Source: Bartonella apihabitans
GTDB lineage: Bacteria > Pseudomonadota > Alphaproteobacteria > Rhizobiales > Rhizobiaceae
Assembly: GCF_030758755.1 (NCBI RefSeq)
Contig: NZ_CP132387.1
Location: forward strand, 186,001-250,000
Direction of reading: 5' to 3'
Length of the DNA: 64,000 bases
A program made the translations under genes and the position numbers. Positions within the stretch are counted from its first letter, which is position 1. Each line of letters opens with the position of its first letter. Positions 46,751-60,685 of the stretch are shown here, in pieces. The notes under the pieces were generated by a model. The model ran no database searches. It was not told where the DNA came from and worked only from the letters and a program-made list of their open reading frames with translations.

Positions 46751-46879
46751 TTAACGCTTTTTGTTTTTTGGCGACTTTTCTTTTTCTACTTGCTCTTCAA
46801 GTTTTCCGCCTTTCAAAGGTGGTGTTACTTCCTTTGCAACGTCACTTGCGCGCTCATGATTTACAGGTAATTTTCCCAT
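46751..46879 (-). CDS. Small basic hypothetical protein (42 residues)
   Basis: Reads MGKLPVNHERASDVAKEVTP, then PLKGGKLEEQVEKEKSPKNK and KR, stop at 46751. ATG 46879 is preceded by a good GGGAG site at suitable spacing. Lysine- and proline-rich, probably unstructured and cytoplasmic. Lies 146 bases before the divergent xseA start. No family recognised; called a gene on ribosome site and composition only. Confidence 0.5.
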   Translation of the reverse strand: MGKLPVNHERASDVAKEVTPPLKGGKLEEQVEKEKSPKNKKR

Positions 46880-47025
46880 TTTTTACTCCCGAAGTTGATT
46901 AAGATTAAACGAAAAACGCAAATAATGGTTCCAGACAATCGCATGGTGGCGTTTGTTAAACGGCTTGAAGTCAGCCGAATTTGTGCCTAGTGGATTAACA
47001 GGAAGAATTAATATAATGTGCGCAT

Positions 47026-48596
47026 ATGAGTGACTTTTTTGCTGAAAATAGTGCTGCAACCAATGCGGTCGAATATACGGTTTCCGAAATATCGGGCGCC
47101 TTGAAACGCACGGTCGAGGACCGGTTCGGTCATGTTCGTGTGCGTGGTGAAATTTCCGGTTACAGAGGGCCGCATGCTTCGGGGCACGCCTATTTTGCAC
47201 TAAAAGACGATAAAGCGCGTCTTGAAGCGGTTATCTGGCGCGGCGTAATGGGCAAACTCAAATTCCTTCCCGAAGAGGGAATGGAAGTTATTGCGACAGG
47301 AAAACTCACAACCTATCCCGGTTCATCGAAATACCAGATTGTGATTGATAATCTGGAGCCGGCGGGGGTGGGGCCTTGATGGCACTTCTGGAAGCAAGAA
47401 AAAAGAAACTTGCCGCCGAAGGGTTGTTTGACGCTGCCAGCAAACAATTATTGCCCTTTATGCCCAAGGTTATCGGTGTTGTAACATCGCCGACGGGCGC
47501 CGTCATCCGCGATATTATCCATCGCATTTCCGACCGCTTTCCCCTTCATATCATTGTTTGGCCGGTGCGTGTTCAGGGCGAGACGTGCGGGGCCGAAGTT
47601 GCCGCCGCAGTTTACGGCTTTAATGCTTTGAAAACAGGTGGCCCGATTCCGAAGCCCGATCTTATTATTGTTGCACGCGGTGGTGGCAGTTTGGAAGATT
47701 TATGGGGCTTTAATGATGAAATTGTTGTACGCGCTGTTGCCTCTTCACTCATTCCGGTAATCTCTGCTGTCGGCCACGAGACTGATTGGACCTTGGTGGA
47801 TTATGCGGCGGATATGCGTGCCCCGACGCCAACCGGTGCTGCTGAAATGGCAGTTCCCGTCAAAGCGGAACTCGAGGCAAGCGTTGCTTCTCTTTACGCA
47901 AGATTATTGGGAGGAATTTCCCGCCAATTCGATTTCCGCAAGCAAAAGCTTTATAGTGCAGTGCGTGCACTTCCCTCTGTAGACCAGCTTCTTGCATTGC
48001 CGCGCCGCCGTTTTGACGAAGCAGCAAGCAGATTGGAACGGTCTCTCTCGGTTAATACAGAAAAGAAAAGACAGGTTTTCAATCTGTTGGCGCGCGGGCT
48101 TTCACCGCATCTGGTTATCAATCTTGTCAACCAGAATCGTCAAAAGACAAACCATTTGTCCTTGCGAATGGAACAGGCATTTATTGCATTAACGATAAGC
48201 AAAAGACAAAAGCTCTTGTCGGTGACGAGGAGTTTAAACCCGCGACTTGCCGAAAGCATTATGGATAAGGCCAAGGAAGCAGGTTTGTTTTATTTCATGC
48301 GCCTTCAGAACGCTTTTGTGCTCATTGTTGAAAAACAACGCCAGAAAGTTGATATGGCAGCGCGGTTGTTAAACTCGGTTTCTTATGAAAAAACACTTGA
48401 GCGCGGTTTTGCACTGGTTCTTGATACAGAAGGAAAACTCGTCAAAAATACGCGTGAAGTTCCTGAAAACGGGTTTTTGAAGATCAGATTTTCTGATGAC
48501 ACGATTGACGCAACGGCGGTTCACAGAACTCATCAGCCGCAAAAAAAGCAAAAACGCCATCCGACTGACGATGACAATCAGGGAGATCTCTTTTGA
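47026..48596 (+). CDS. xseA: Exodeoxyribonuclease VII large subunit, frame interrupted
   Basis: About 523 residues after correction, normal for the family. The N-terminal OB-fold ([18 protein letters not shown], then [20 protein letters not shown]) reads to about 47370; there a G appears lost from a G-run (47370-47373), creating a premature stop in place of [12 protein letters not shown]. The nuclease domain continues with [20 protein letters not shown], the [15 protein letters not shown] motif and [11 protein letters not shown], then a coiled-coil C-terminal end. Degrades single-stranded DNA with XseB. Stop overlaps tag by 4 bases. Confidence 0.93.
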
Positions 48597-49189
48597 CACC
48601 TCTGGCAGAAGGGCTAATGCTTGGTGCTGACGGGAAAATCCGTTGTGCATGGGCGGGCGAGGATGCTCTCTATTTAGACTATCACGATCATGAATGGGGC
48701 AAACCTGTTTATGACGACAATCATTTATTCGAAAAAATTTGTCTGGAAGGATTTCAGGCCGGTTTGTCATGGCTGACAATATTGAGAAAACGGGAAAATT
48801 TTCGCAATTCATTCGATGGGTTCGATTTTAACAAAATTGCTTTTTATGACGAAGAGAAAATAGATGAACTATTGAAAAATCCGGGTATCGTCCGTCATAT
48901 CGGAAAAATCCGTTCGGTTGTAAACAATGCCAGATGCGCTCGTAAACTTGTCGAAGAAAAGGGTAGCCTTGCCGATTATTTCTGGTCTTTTCAACCGCCC
49001 GAATCCGAACGGTTCGAACATGTCGACTATGCAACGCTTAAATTAAATCCGATAACGCCGGCTTCGATCCGCCTTTCAAAAGATTTGAAAAAACGCGGGT
49101 GGAGCTTTGTTGGCCCCACGACCTGTTATGCTTTCATGCAATCCATTGGTATCGTCAATGACCATATCGAAGGTTGTTTTTGTCGTTAA
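48593..49189 (+). CDS. tag: DNA-3-methyladenine glycosylase I
   Basis: 198 residues from a TTG start overlapping xseA. Motifs: [20 protein letters not shown] (about 17-36, Cys and His zinc ligands), [16 protein letters not shown] (about 65-80, active-site Glu in the loop) and the C-terminal HIEGCFC that completes zinc binding. Removes 3-methyladenine from alkylated DNA. Coupled to xseA, forming a repair pair. Confidence 0.93.
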   Translation: MTPLAEGLMLGADGKIRCAWAGEDALYLDYHDHEWGKPVYDDNHLFEKICLEGFQAGLSWLTILRKRENFRNSFDGFDFNKIAFYDEEKIDELLKNPGIVRHIGKIRSVVNNARCARKLVEEKGSLADYFWSFQPPESERFEHVDYATLKLNPITPASIRLSKDLKKRGWSFVGPTTCYAFMQSIGIVNDHIEGCFCR

Positions 49190-49241
49190 GACATGCAGTT
49201 CCGACTTTTTGAAAACAGCAAATTCCTTTATTAAAACGGAC

Positions 49242-50033
49242 TTATTTTTTCTCGGTATTTTCCTGTGGAGCTGAAGCCAGACTTTTTTCAACTTCAAAAC
49301 TGGTAAATTTAATTTTTTTGGCAAGATCTGCAAAATGGCTATTCAAATAATCCTGAAAACGGGCAGATGTCGGGCTCCCTTCTGCCGTTCCAGTGTTGGA
49401 GCCGAACAGAAAACTGTGGCTGGACTGATGTCTTATGTCGAGAATACCGGCATCAACAAGTTCGTTTTTGTCGATATGGATGTAATTTGCACCGGCCACA
49501 GGTAACTTCTCGGGGGAAAATAAATCGGCGAAAAAGGTATTGTGTCCGATTTCGCCCATCGAGACACGAGCATTTGCGTCAATATTACATTCAAGGCCCG
49601 TCAATATATAATCGCCTGGAGCAATTGGAGAAAATGCTGTCGCAATTGTTTTATTGGTGAGCTTTTCCGAAATCGTCTCAAAGGTTACTTTACCGAGGAA
49701 CCATTTATCCGATTTGCCAAGAAACCATTTGGTTTGCGAAATTGCTTTGTCGGATAAACCGGCAATTGTATAATTATCTCTACCGGTATAAACATTTGTA
49801 TAATTTTTCTGGTCAATTCTGTCACCAACGATTTGCCGCAAGCGTATTGTTGTGCTTTGGCAAAACCGGCCTTCATAAACGACTCTGACAGCAATGGCCG
49901 CACCTTTTTGGGAAATCGTATTCTGGAAGAAATTGACAGCTTCATCGCTATTAATGTCATTTTTCTTGTTATCCGCGCAGCTCACGGAAAAAATGCATAC
50001 AAAAACAAGTAATAAAATCTGGTAATTCAACAT
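49242..50033 (-). CDS. Hypothetical lipoprotein
   Basis: 263 residues. Signal peptide LLLVFVCIFSVSC with lipobox SVSC predicts lipidation of Cys19; the rest is hydrophilic, with no family recognised. A segment near the middle (ISQTKWFLGKSDKWFLGKVT) contains a nearly repeated WFLGK. Likely attached to the inner face of the outer membrane or in the periplasm. Lies convergently with tag and 323 bases from hisS. Confidence 0.7.
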   Translation of the reverse strand: MLNYQILLLVFVCIFSVSCADNKKNDINSDEAVNFFQNTISQKGAAIAVRVVYEGRFCQSTTIRLRQIVGDRIDQKNYTNVYTGRDNYTIAGLSDKAISQTKWFLGKSDKWFLGKVTFETISEKLTNKTIATAFSPIAPGDYILTGLECNIDANARVSMGEIGHNTFFADLFSPEKLPVAGANYIHIDKNELVDAGILDIRHQSSHSFLFGSNTGTAEGSPTSARFQDYLNSHFADLAKKIKFTSFEVEKSLASAPQENTEKK

Positions 50034-50356
50034 TTTCTTTCAACCGCGAGACAAACCGTTAATCCAAGACAATTGATAGCAACCAATTTCGATAAAAGAA
50101 ATAATCAACGTCTATTAAAGAGGACAATTGCCAAAACAACATGTGGACAAGTTGTTTCCCGTTGTCGCCATGGTAAAATCCGGTCGGCTGATGTCAATTA
50201 TTGCAACCGTATTGAAGATTTTCAGGAAGAGATTTTCGAATTTATCCATCAAAATAAACTTTTCGAAGCACAGAACGCATGGCTTGCCGCTTTGTGTTGG
50301 ATGAGTTACAAACCAGCAATCCTTCAATTCAATAATAGTTTAGCGGCAGGAATAAA
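50034..50356. other. Intergenic region upstream of hisS
   Basis: 323 bases. A 100-codon frame starting with TTG at 50073 overruns the hisS start and lacks coding features. An inverted repeat AAACAAC/GTTGTTT (50134-50140 and 50151-50157) with a 10-base loop might form a leader hairpin; regulation unproven. Confidence 0.35.
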
Positions 50357-51849
50357 ATGGCAGATAGACAGGTAAAGACGATAGCGCGTGTTCCTCGTGG
50401 TTTTGTTGATCGCACGAGTGCGGAACTCCATGCCGCTGAAAAGATGATGTCGGTTATCCGCAATGTCTACGAGCTTTACGGATTTGAAGCCGTTGAAACG
50501 CCAATTTTCGAATATACAGATGCATTGGGAAAATTCCTGCCCGATCAGGATCGTCCGAATGCCGGTGTTTTTTCTATTCAGGATGATGACGAGCAGTGGA
50601 TGTCATTGCGATATGACCTGACAGCGCCGCTTGCACGTTATTTCGCTGAAAATTTTGAAAGTCTGCCAAAGCCCTATCGCAGTTATCGTGTTGGCTGGGT
50701 CTTCCGTAACGAGAAGCCGGGGCCAGGGCGTTTCCGTCAATTCATGCAATTTGACGCCGATACTGTGGGAACGCCGACTGTTGCAGCCGATGCCGAAATT
50801 TGCATGATGGCAGCCGATACAATGGAACGGCTCGGTATAGAGCGTGGTGATTATGTCGTTCGTGTAAACAACCGTAAAATTCTTGACGGTGTGTTGGAGC
50901 TGGTCGGGCTTCAAGGCGATAATAATGCAGAAAAAAGGCTCACTGTTCTTCGGGCAATCGACAAGCTTGACAAGTTCGGCCCCGAAGGCGTGAAACTTCT
51001 TCTTGGTAAAGGACGACTTGATGAAAGTGGTGATTTTACCAAAGGTGCCGAGCTTTCAGACGAGGCAATTGCCAAGGTTCTTTCCTTTATCAATGCCGGT
51101 GCTGAAAATGGCCATGCCACCCTTGATAATCTCTCCAAAGTGGTTGCCGGAAGTAACCGTGGCAAAGAGGGCGTTGACGAGCTACAGGATATGTTGGCAC
51201 TTTTTACAGCCGCAGGCTACGAAAAACGGATAAAAATTGACCCGTCTGTTGTTCGGGGGCTTGAATATTATACGGGACGGTTTTTGAGGTCGAACTGCTA
51301 TTCGATGTCGTCAATGAAGACGGGCAAAAAGTTGTCTTCGGTTCGGTCGGTGGCGGCGGGCGTTATGACGGATTGGTATCGCGTTTTCGCAGCGAACCGG
51401 TTCCGGCTACCGGTTTTTCAATTGGCGTTTCAAGATTGATGACAGCCTTGAAAAACCTCGGCAAACTTGACCTTGATGAAGCAAAAGGACCAGTTGTCGT
51501 TTTGGTGATGGATAAAGATCGCACCTCGCTTGAACGCTATCAGAATATGGTTGCACAACTTCGTAATGCCGGTATTCGTTCCGAACTTTATGTTGGCGGT
51601 TCGGGCATGAAAGCGCAAATGAAATATGCCGATCGCCGTCATGCTCCTTGCGTTATTATTCAAGGTTCGCAAGAGCGGGCAGAAAATCAGGTGCAGATCA
51701 AGGACCTTGTTGAAGGTGCAAGATTGTCGGCCGAAATTGAAGATAATAAAACGTGGCGTGAAAGCCGTCCGGCACAGATTACTGTAGACGAAAACAAAAT
51801 GGTCGACGCGGTTAAAGAAATTCTCGCCGCGCAAGAACAAAATAGATAG
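50357..51849 (+). CDS. hisS: Histidyl-tRNA synthetase, frame interrupted
   Basis: About 497 residues after correction. Class II motifs: motif 1 at [13 protein letters not shown], motif 2 [20 protein letters not shown] (split over about 114-133), and RGLEYYTG near 299. At 51278 a C is missing (GGACGG for GGACCGG), so the frame breaks just after YYTG; the correct continuation [13 protein letters not shown] and the C-terminal anticodon-binding domain ([17 protein letters not shown]) follow in the other frame to 51849. An essential enzyme charging tRNA-His, so a real break here would be lethal. First of hisS–hisZ–hisG. Confidence 0.95.
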
Positions 51850-51866
51850 TGTCGAGCGGGAAAAAC

Positions 51867-53005
51867 ATGACCGGATGTGAAATAACAGCCAATGCAATCA
51901 GAGAATTTTTTGGCAATAATCATCTACAAACTGTTTCAATTCCGATTTTGCAACCGGCTGAACCGTTTTTGGATATGGCAGGAGAAGATTTGCGCCGTCG
52001 CATTTTCATGACCGAAAATGAAAATGGCGACAGTCTGTGCTTGTGGCCGAATTTACAATTCCTGTCTGTATCGAGCATATTAGAACAGGCGCAACAACGC
52101 CACGCCGTTATGCTTATATCGGCGAAGTTTTCAGGCAGAGCCGCGCGGGCGAAAACGGCTTTTATCAGGCGGGCATTGAAGATTTGGGAGATGTCGATGA
52201 GGCAAATGCCGATGCACGCACACTTCATGATGCGTCGGCCTTATTACAGCATATATCGACAAATATCGACTATACCATATTCTTAGGCGATCAGAATGTT
52301 TTTGCTTCTGTGCTTCAGGGATTGGGGCTTGTTCCGACATGGCAAAAAAGGCTGTTGCGGAGTTTCGGTAATGCCAAACAATTACGCGATCTTTTGCATA
52401 TTCTGGCGGAACCGAAAAACGAACAAAGCTTGCCGGACAATCTTATGAAGCTTGTCGAGACTCAAGATGAGACGGCACTGACAAATTACATAGAGGAAGA
52501 AATGCTCGATGCGGGCATTTCCCCGTCTGCGGGACGCAGTCCGACAGAAATTGCAAGAAGGCTGTTGGAAAAACAGCTTTTATCTTCAGTAAAACTCACA
52601 AAACCGGTTCTTGAAGCTTTGGAAGAATTTTTGGCAATTCGTTTGAGCCTCAATGACGCGGAAGACGCACTTTTTGATTTCGGGAAAAAATATGAATTGG
52701 TGAGCGATCAATTTCTGATGCCGTTCAAAGCAAGAAATCGCGCTTTTTTAAATAATGGGATCAAGCTTGAAGCTGTTGAATATGACGCAGCATTCGGCCG
52801 CCCGCTTGACTATTATACCGGTTTTGTTTTTGAAATTCGCCGGAAAAGTGGTGATGTTGTCATTGGTGGTGGACGTTATAATCGTTTGATGACAATGCTG
52901 GGTGCCGATCGCCCGATACCGGCTGTCGGTTTTTCGGTTTGGCTTGACAGGCTCATGAAGAATGAAGAAAGCCCCATCGGGTTTCAAAAGGGGCAAGGGA
53001 AATAG
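51867..53005 (+). CDS. hisZ: ATP phosphoribosyltransferase regulatory subunit HisZ, frame interrupted
   Basis: About 379 residues after correction, a HisS paralogue lacking synthetase function. ATG 51867 chosen (an in-frame GTG at 51849 overlaps hisS). N-terminal [20 protein letters not shown]; near 52049 a G is missing (CCGA for CCGGA), after which [15 protein letters not shown] continues in another frame. Later [13 protein letters not shown] and [13 protein letters not shown] are class II-like remnants. It activates the short HisG for the first step of histidine synthesis. Sits 17 bases after hisS and 2 before hisG. Confidence 0.93.
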
Positions 53006-53007
53006 TC

Positions 53008-53709
53008 ATGACAATTACACTTGCACTTCCCTCTAAAGGCCGTCTTAAAGATAAGACATTGAAGACATTGAAAGATGCCGGGTACGAGATTGTTCTTGGC
53101 GATAATGACCGGAACTATCGGGCGGCCGTTGCCAATGACAAGAATATCGATATTCTTTTTCTATCGGCTTCCGAGATTGCCCGCGAACTCGGCTACGGGA
53201 ATGTTGATCTCGGGGTTACAGGGCAAGATTTGATAAATGAAACTCTGGCTCATCCGGAAACAAAAGTAAAAGTTGAAGTTCCGCTCGGTTTCGGTTTTGC
53301 CGATGTCGTGGTCGCTGTTCCTGATGTCTGGCATGATGTTGTGACAATGGCCGACCTTGATGACGTTGCAGCCGAATTTCGTCAAAGGCATGGGAGGCGA
53401 CTTCGTATTGCAACAAAATTCTGGCGTTTGACACAGCAGTTTTTTTCACAAAAACACGGAATACAGGTTTATCGCATTGTTGAAAGCTTAGGTGCAACTG
53501 AAGGGGCACCGGCGGCCGGTTCGGCTGATATGATTGTCGATATAACCTCTACCGGAGAGACGCTCAGGGCAAACAAGCTCAAGATATTGGAAGACGGGGT
53601 TATATTGAAGTCGCAGGCATCGCTCGTTTCGGCATTAAGAAGCCGCGAGAAGACTGAAGTTCAAGAAGTTATCAAAAAATTACGCAAAATTGTTCCCGCT
53701 CAAAACTGA
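53008..53709 (+). CDS. hisG: ATP phosphoribosyltransferase catalytic subunit, short form
   Basis: 233 residues, the short HisG that requires HisZ. Opening [14 protein letters not shown], the LGVTGQDLI motif and the PRPP-binding signature [20 protein letters not shown]... through [14 protein letters not shown] near the C-terminal part are present. No regulatory ACT-like C-terminal domain, consistent with its partner gene immediately upstream. Commits ATP and PRPP to histidine synthesis. Third gene of the operon. Confidence 0.95.
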   Translation: MTITLALPSKGRLKDKTLKTLKDAGYEIVLGDNDRNYRAAVANDKNIDILFLSASEIARELGYGNVDLGVTGQDLINETLAHPETKVKVEVPLGFGFADVVVAVPDVWHDVVTMADLDDVAAEFRQRHGRRLRIATKFWRLTQQFFSQKHGIQVYRIVESLGATEGAPAAGSADMIVDITSTGETLRANKLKILEDGVILKSQASLVSALRSREKTEVQEVIKKLRKIVPAQN

Positions 53710-53750
53710 AATTCGAACGAGATTGATTGCGGAAACTTGTTTTTGGTAAA

Positions 53751-53927
53751 TCAAACGATCGCATCCAGAGCATCGATGCCTGTCATATCGAAAAATATAA
53801 ATGTCATAAAGACAAGTAATATCACAAGGATAACGGCTGCAATCAGCAAAACAAAAAAACGTGATCTTATACGGCGTTTTTCTATTGATGCCGGATCGGA
53901 ACTATCGGCTTTGAGATTAGTCGTCAT
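53751..53927 (-). CDS. Small single-pass membrane protein (58 residues)
   Basis: Frame from ATG 53927 to TGA 53751. Reads MTTNLKADSSDPASIEKRRI, then a hydrophobic helix (FFVLLIAAVILVILLVFMTF) and a short acidic tail. Positive residues KRRIRSR before the helix predict the N-terminus inside. Its start lies 11 bases within the preceding gene's end (53917-54114), so the two are coupled. No family recognised; supported by membrane topology, coupling and position. Confidence 0.55.
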   Translation of the reverse strand: MTTNLKADSSDPASIEKRRIRSRFFVLLIAAVILVILLVFMTFIFFDMTGIDALDAIV

Positions 53928-54114
53928 TGCTGGAGTTCAAACGGTCCGGACTGGTTCCTATACCCGGTTCTCGACCCATATAGCCCAATTCCTGAAGCGA
54001 TTTTTTTAGAAAAAATTCGACAGCTTCAGCTTCACTTTTTATTTTATGATTATCACGCAGGAAATTTTGCAAGGCTGTCAATGTCTGTGCGTCAAGATTG
54101 AACGAAATACCCAT
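53917..54114 (-). CDS. Small hypothetical protein, ribbon-helix-helix-like
   Basis: 65 residues. Begins MGISFNLDAQTLTALQNFLR and continues with KSEAEAVEFFLKKSLQELG, a strand-helix-helix pattern resembling ribbon-helix-helix DNA-binding proteins or antitoxin-like regulators, followed by a polar tail. Overlaps the small membrane protein gene, forming a two-gene unit between hisG and the peroxiredoxin gene. Function unknown. Confidence 0.55.
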   Translation of the reverse strand: MGISFNLDAQTLTALQNFLRDNHKIKSEAEAVEFFLKKSLQELGYMGREPGIGTSPDRLNSSNDD

Positions 54115-54129
54115 ATAGACCTCTTGAAT

Positions 54130-54163
54130 AAAAAAAGGCCCTGCAAAGATATGCAGGAGCCTT
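54130..54163 (-). terminator. Terminator of the peroxiredoxin gene
   Basis: On the minus strand GGCTCCTGCA and TGCAGGGCC pair around TATCTT and are followed by seven T. It lies just after the peroxiredoxin stop. Confidence 0.85.
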
Positions 54164-54171
54164 GATTGATA

Positions 54172-54703
54172 TTATTTCTCGCCTTTGAGGACTTTCAAAA
54201 TGTTCTGTGGTGAAGATTCACCATAAGGATCGGTTTCGCAATTATCCGAGAAACCTTTTTCCTCAAACCATTTTTCAACAACGCCATCATTAACGACAGC
54301 AGCATAACGCCATGAACGCATGCCAAAACCCAGATTGGATTTGTTGACGAGCATACCCATTTTACGGGTGAATTCGCCATTGCCATCAGGAATAAGCTTG
54401 ATGTGCTGCAATTTGTTGTGTCTTGCCCCAAGCATTCATAACGAAGGCATCATTGACAGCAAGGCAATAGACTTCATCAATGCCAAGTTTCTTGAATTCC
54501 GGATAAAGTTTTTCAAAATCCGGCAACTGATAGGTCGAGCATGTTGGGGTAAATGCGCCCGGCAATGAGAACAATACTACGCGCTTGCCCTTGAAATATT
54601 CATCTGTGTTGACATCTTGCCAACGGAACGGGTTTGAACCCCCAATAGATTCATCACGTACACGCGTATGGAATGTTACATTTGGAACTTTTTGTCCGAT
54701 CAT
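54172..54703 (-). CDS. Peroxiredoxin (Prx5/hybrid type), frame interrupted
   Basis: About 176 residues after correction. Active-site [11 protein letters not shown] with peroxidatic Cys55, and [15 protein letters not shown], identify the Prx5-like thioredoxin-fold family. Near 54420-54428 one extra base shifts the frame after AWGKT; the end ([26 protein letters not shown]) reads on in the other frame to the stop at 54172. Reduces organic peroxides and H2O2 using a thiol donor. Single gene with its own terminator. Confidence 0.9.
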
Positions 54704-54864
54704 TAATTTGCTCCTGTATTTTTATCTCTTTCGGCCTGTCCGATAAGGCAGGCAGTGTGAGCCGGAATTCACATAAGAAAGGTAAGAGATCGATCGTTAA
54801 CTTGCAAGCTCGCCCCCGAAAGATTGATAATTTTACACTCGATATTTTTGGTTAATCGCTTTAA

Positions 54865-56527
<1,663 letters not shown>

Positions 56528-56650
56528 GAATAGGGTGGTATGAGTTCAGGAAGGGCTGTCACACTCGGATAATCGATCGGATAATTGCTTTTTCAGGCAA
56601 TATTCATCTTGCACTGACAGGCTTTTCAAAAATCTATAAACAAATATAAC

Positions 56651-56683
56651 AAAAAGCCCTGTAAATTTTTACAGGGCTTTTTG
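56651..56683. terminator. Bidirectional terminator between pgm and fumC
   Basis: AAAAAGCCCTGTAA (56651-56664) pairs with TTACAGGGCTTTTT, a perfect stem with a small T-rich loop and A/T tails on both sides, between convergent genes. Confidence 0.9.
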
Positions 56684-56735
56684 AATTAAAGAAGTAACAA
56701 ACAAACCGGAACGATAAACGTCCGTTTGGTTTAAC

Positions 56736-58124
56736 TCATTTCGGATGGATCATATTTTCCGGTTTGACCAGACGATTATAATCAGCCTCGGATACACCGG
56801 CCTTTAAAGCTTCTTCGCGCAGTGTTGTGCCATTCTTATGGGCAGTTTTCGCAATTTTTGCAGCTTTGTCGTAACCGATTGCCGGAGCAAGTGCAGTGAC
56901 CAGCATCAAGGATTTTTCAAGGAGATCATGAATGCGTGCTTCATTGGCCTTGATGCCTTTGACGCAATGATCTGCGAAAGAAACCATGCATTCCGACAAA
57001 ATCTTGATGGATTGCAAAACATTGAATGCAATAACCGGTTTATAGACATTGAGCTCGAAATGTCCCTGACTTGCAGCAACAGTAATCGTTGTTTCATTGC
57101 CAAACACCTGACAGGCAACCATTGTCATCGCTTCGCATTGCGTCGGGTTGACTTTGCCTGGCATAATCGAAGAACCGGGTTCATTTTCCGGTAAGCTCAA
57201 TTCACCAAGACCGCAGCGGGAACCGGAGCCCAAAAGGCGGATATCATTGGCAATTTTGAACAGGTCGGTTGCCAAAGCATTGAGACTGCCGTGGAAATTG
57301 GTAATTGCTCCATGGCTTGCCAAAGCTTCGAATTTGTTATCGGCCGTTTCGAATGCAACACCTGTAATGTCGGTTACTGCTTCGACGAAATCCTTGTCGA
57401 AACCGATCGGAGCATTCAAACCGGTACCAACAGCCGTACCACCTTGAGCAAGTTTGAGAACGTCTTGGAGCGCCGCCTCGATGCGTTTTCTGTTATGTTC
57501 AAGTGCTGCACGGTAACCGGAAAATTCTTGTCCCAGCGTGATCGGAGTGGCATCCTGTGTGTGGGTGCGACCGATTTTGATAATTTTGGAAAATTCTTTT
57601 TCCTTATCCTTCAACGCAATCGTAAGATGGTCAATTGCCGGAAAAAGTTTATTGATGGTCTCTAAAGCTGCCGAGATATGAATGGCGGTCGGAAACGAGT
57701 TGTTTGATGACTGGCTCATATTGACGTGGTCATTGGGGTGAACAGGTTTTTTGGAACCCATTTCTCCGCCGAGCATCTCGATAGCACGGTTGGCAATGAC
57801 TTCATTGACATTCATATTGGTTTGCGTGCCCGAACCGGTCTGCCAGACGACGAGTGGAAAATTGTCGTCGAGTTTGCCGTCAATGACTTCATCGGCTGCT
57901 GCAATAATTGCTTTTCCCAACTCTGGCGAAAGCTTTTTAGCTTTCATATTAGCCATGGCTGCGGCTTTTTTGATAAGCCCCAAGGCATGAATGAGCGGGA
58001 GAGGCTGCCTTTCGCCGCCGATTTTGAAATTGTGCAAAGAGCGTTCTGTTTGTGCCCCCCAATAATGGTCAGCAGGAACCTCGATCGGACCGAATGTATC
58101 CGTTTCTGTGCGGGTCTTTACCAT
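56736..58124 (-). CDS. fumC: Fumarate hydratase class II
   Basis: 462 residues, full length. Signature [16 protein letters not shown] (about 316-331) with catalytic Ser, active-site His in [17 protein letters not shown] and [11 protein letters not shown] are all present. Interconverts fumarate and malate in the TCA cycle without an iron-sulfur cluster. Single gene. The alternative name fumC is safe because argininosuccinate lyase and aspartase differ in these motifs. Confidence 0.96.
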   Translation of the reverse strand: MVKTRTETDTFGPIEVPADHYWGAQTERSLHNFKIGGERQPLPLIHALGLIKKAAAMANMKAKKLSPELGKAIIAAADEVIDGKLDDNFPLVVWQTGSGTQTNMNVNEVIANRAIEMLGGEMGSKKPVHPNDHVNMSQSSNNSFPTAIHISAALETINKLFPAIDHLTIALKDKEKEFSKIIKIGRTHTQDATPITLGQEFSGYRAALEHNRKRIEAALQDVLKLAQGGTAVGTGLNAPIGFDKDFVEAVTDITGVAFETADNKFEALASHGAITNFHGSLNALATDLFKIANDIRLLGSGSRCGLGELSLPENEPGSSIMPGKVNPTQCEAMTMVACQVFGNETTITVAASQGHFELNVYKPVIAFNVLQSIKILSECMVSFADHCVKGIKANEARIHDLLEKSLMLVTALAPAIGYDKAAKIAKTAHKNGTTLREEALKAGVSEADYNRLVKPENMIHPK

Positions 58125-58604
58125 GATAAAACTCCTCTGTGGTTGACGTGACGATAGACCAAGAGAGCCAATGAGAAAAGGCCTTAAACAGGATGAGATC
58201 TATTTCTTGAACGTGTTTTTAAACATATTTTGGTGAGGAAAAAACGAAGTTTGGAATAAAACATAGAAGGCCATAACGGGATTGGTAAAATACAGCGGGT
58301 TTTTCCCCGATATTTTGACTTACCGTGGCAAAAATGCGGTTAAAACAAAGGAATGAGATAAAACCGGATTTTTTTAAGGGGAGGAAGATAAAGTAACGGG
58401 AACCATCTCCGGTTAACCGAACAATTTGAAAATCAGCTTGTCGAATATCCCTATCGGATGAATTGTTTTTTACGTTTTAAAATCGCGATAAGCTGAAAAA
58501 TTAGTTCCTGATAGAATAATGGCGAATTTGTTATTTTCTTGTTTTATTATGATTTGAAATAAAAACGCGCGAAGGCCCGTTCAATAAGAGTGTTTTGAAC
58601 TTTC
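58125..58604. other. Intergenic region between fumC and groEL
   Basis: About 480 AT-rich bases carrying the fumC promoter and the groEL 3' end. No open frame with coding character and no clear hairpin terminator was seen. Confidence 0.35.
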
Positions 58605-60239
<1,635 letters not shown>

Positions 60240-60299
60240 TTAATATCTCCTTGGGAATTATCCCGGAATTGTTTTTTAAAATTTATGGGAAAATGGCTA

Positions 60300-60596
60300 T
60301 CAGCCGAGAATACCCATAATGTCGGATTCTTTCATAATCAGAACGTCTTCGCCATCAAGCTTGACTTCCGTTCCTGACCATTTGCCAAAGAGAACGCGGT
60401 CGCCTGCTTTAACGTCAAGAGCAACGAGCTTGCCGCTTTCATCACGTGCACCCGGACCAACAGCGAGAACTTCGCCTTCCTGTGGCTTTTCTTTGGCTGT
60501 ATCTGGGATGATGATCCCACCTGCGGTTTTTTCTTCTGATTCAACCCGACGAACGACTACGCGATCGTGTAATGGGCGGAATTTGGTTTTTGCCAT
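60300..60596 (-). CDS. groES: Co-chaperonin GroES (10 kDa)
   Basis: 98 residues with [20 protein letters not shown] and the mobile loop GGIIIPDTA (about 26-34), and [11 protein letters not shown] near the end. It caps GroEL. First gene of the operon, with CIRCE at 60659-60685 upstream. Confidence 0.98.
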   Translation of the reverse strand: MAKTKFRPLHDRVVVRRVESEEKTAGGIIIPDTAKEKPQEGEVLAVGPGARDESGKLVALDVKAGDRVLFGKWSGTEVKLDGEDVLIMKESDIMGILG

Positions 60597-60658
60597 GTCT
60601 TGAACCCTTAATATGTTTAACTTTAATTAAACTCGATTTCGTTGAGGTTTTCCCTCGA

Positions 60659-60685
60659 TTAGCACTCTCGATGTCCGAGTGCTAA
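60659..60685. promoter_or_regulatory. CIRCE element (HrcA operator) of groESL
   Basis: TTAGCACTC (60659-60667), nine-base spacer, GAGTGCTAA (60677-60685): an exact CIRCE inverted repeat, located 63 bases upstream of the groES start. It is the binding site of the repressor HrcA, giving heat-inducible control; hrcA itself is outside the window. Confidence 0.96.

Noticed and set aside
50073..50375. 100-codon frame upstream of hisS
   Set aside because: TTG start without ribosome site, runs into hisS, composition looks random.
53737..54009. Plus-strand frame opposite the two small genes
   Set aside because: The minus-strand genes show coupling, membrane topology and coding character; this one does not.
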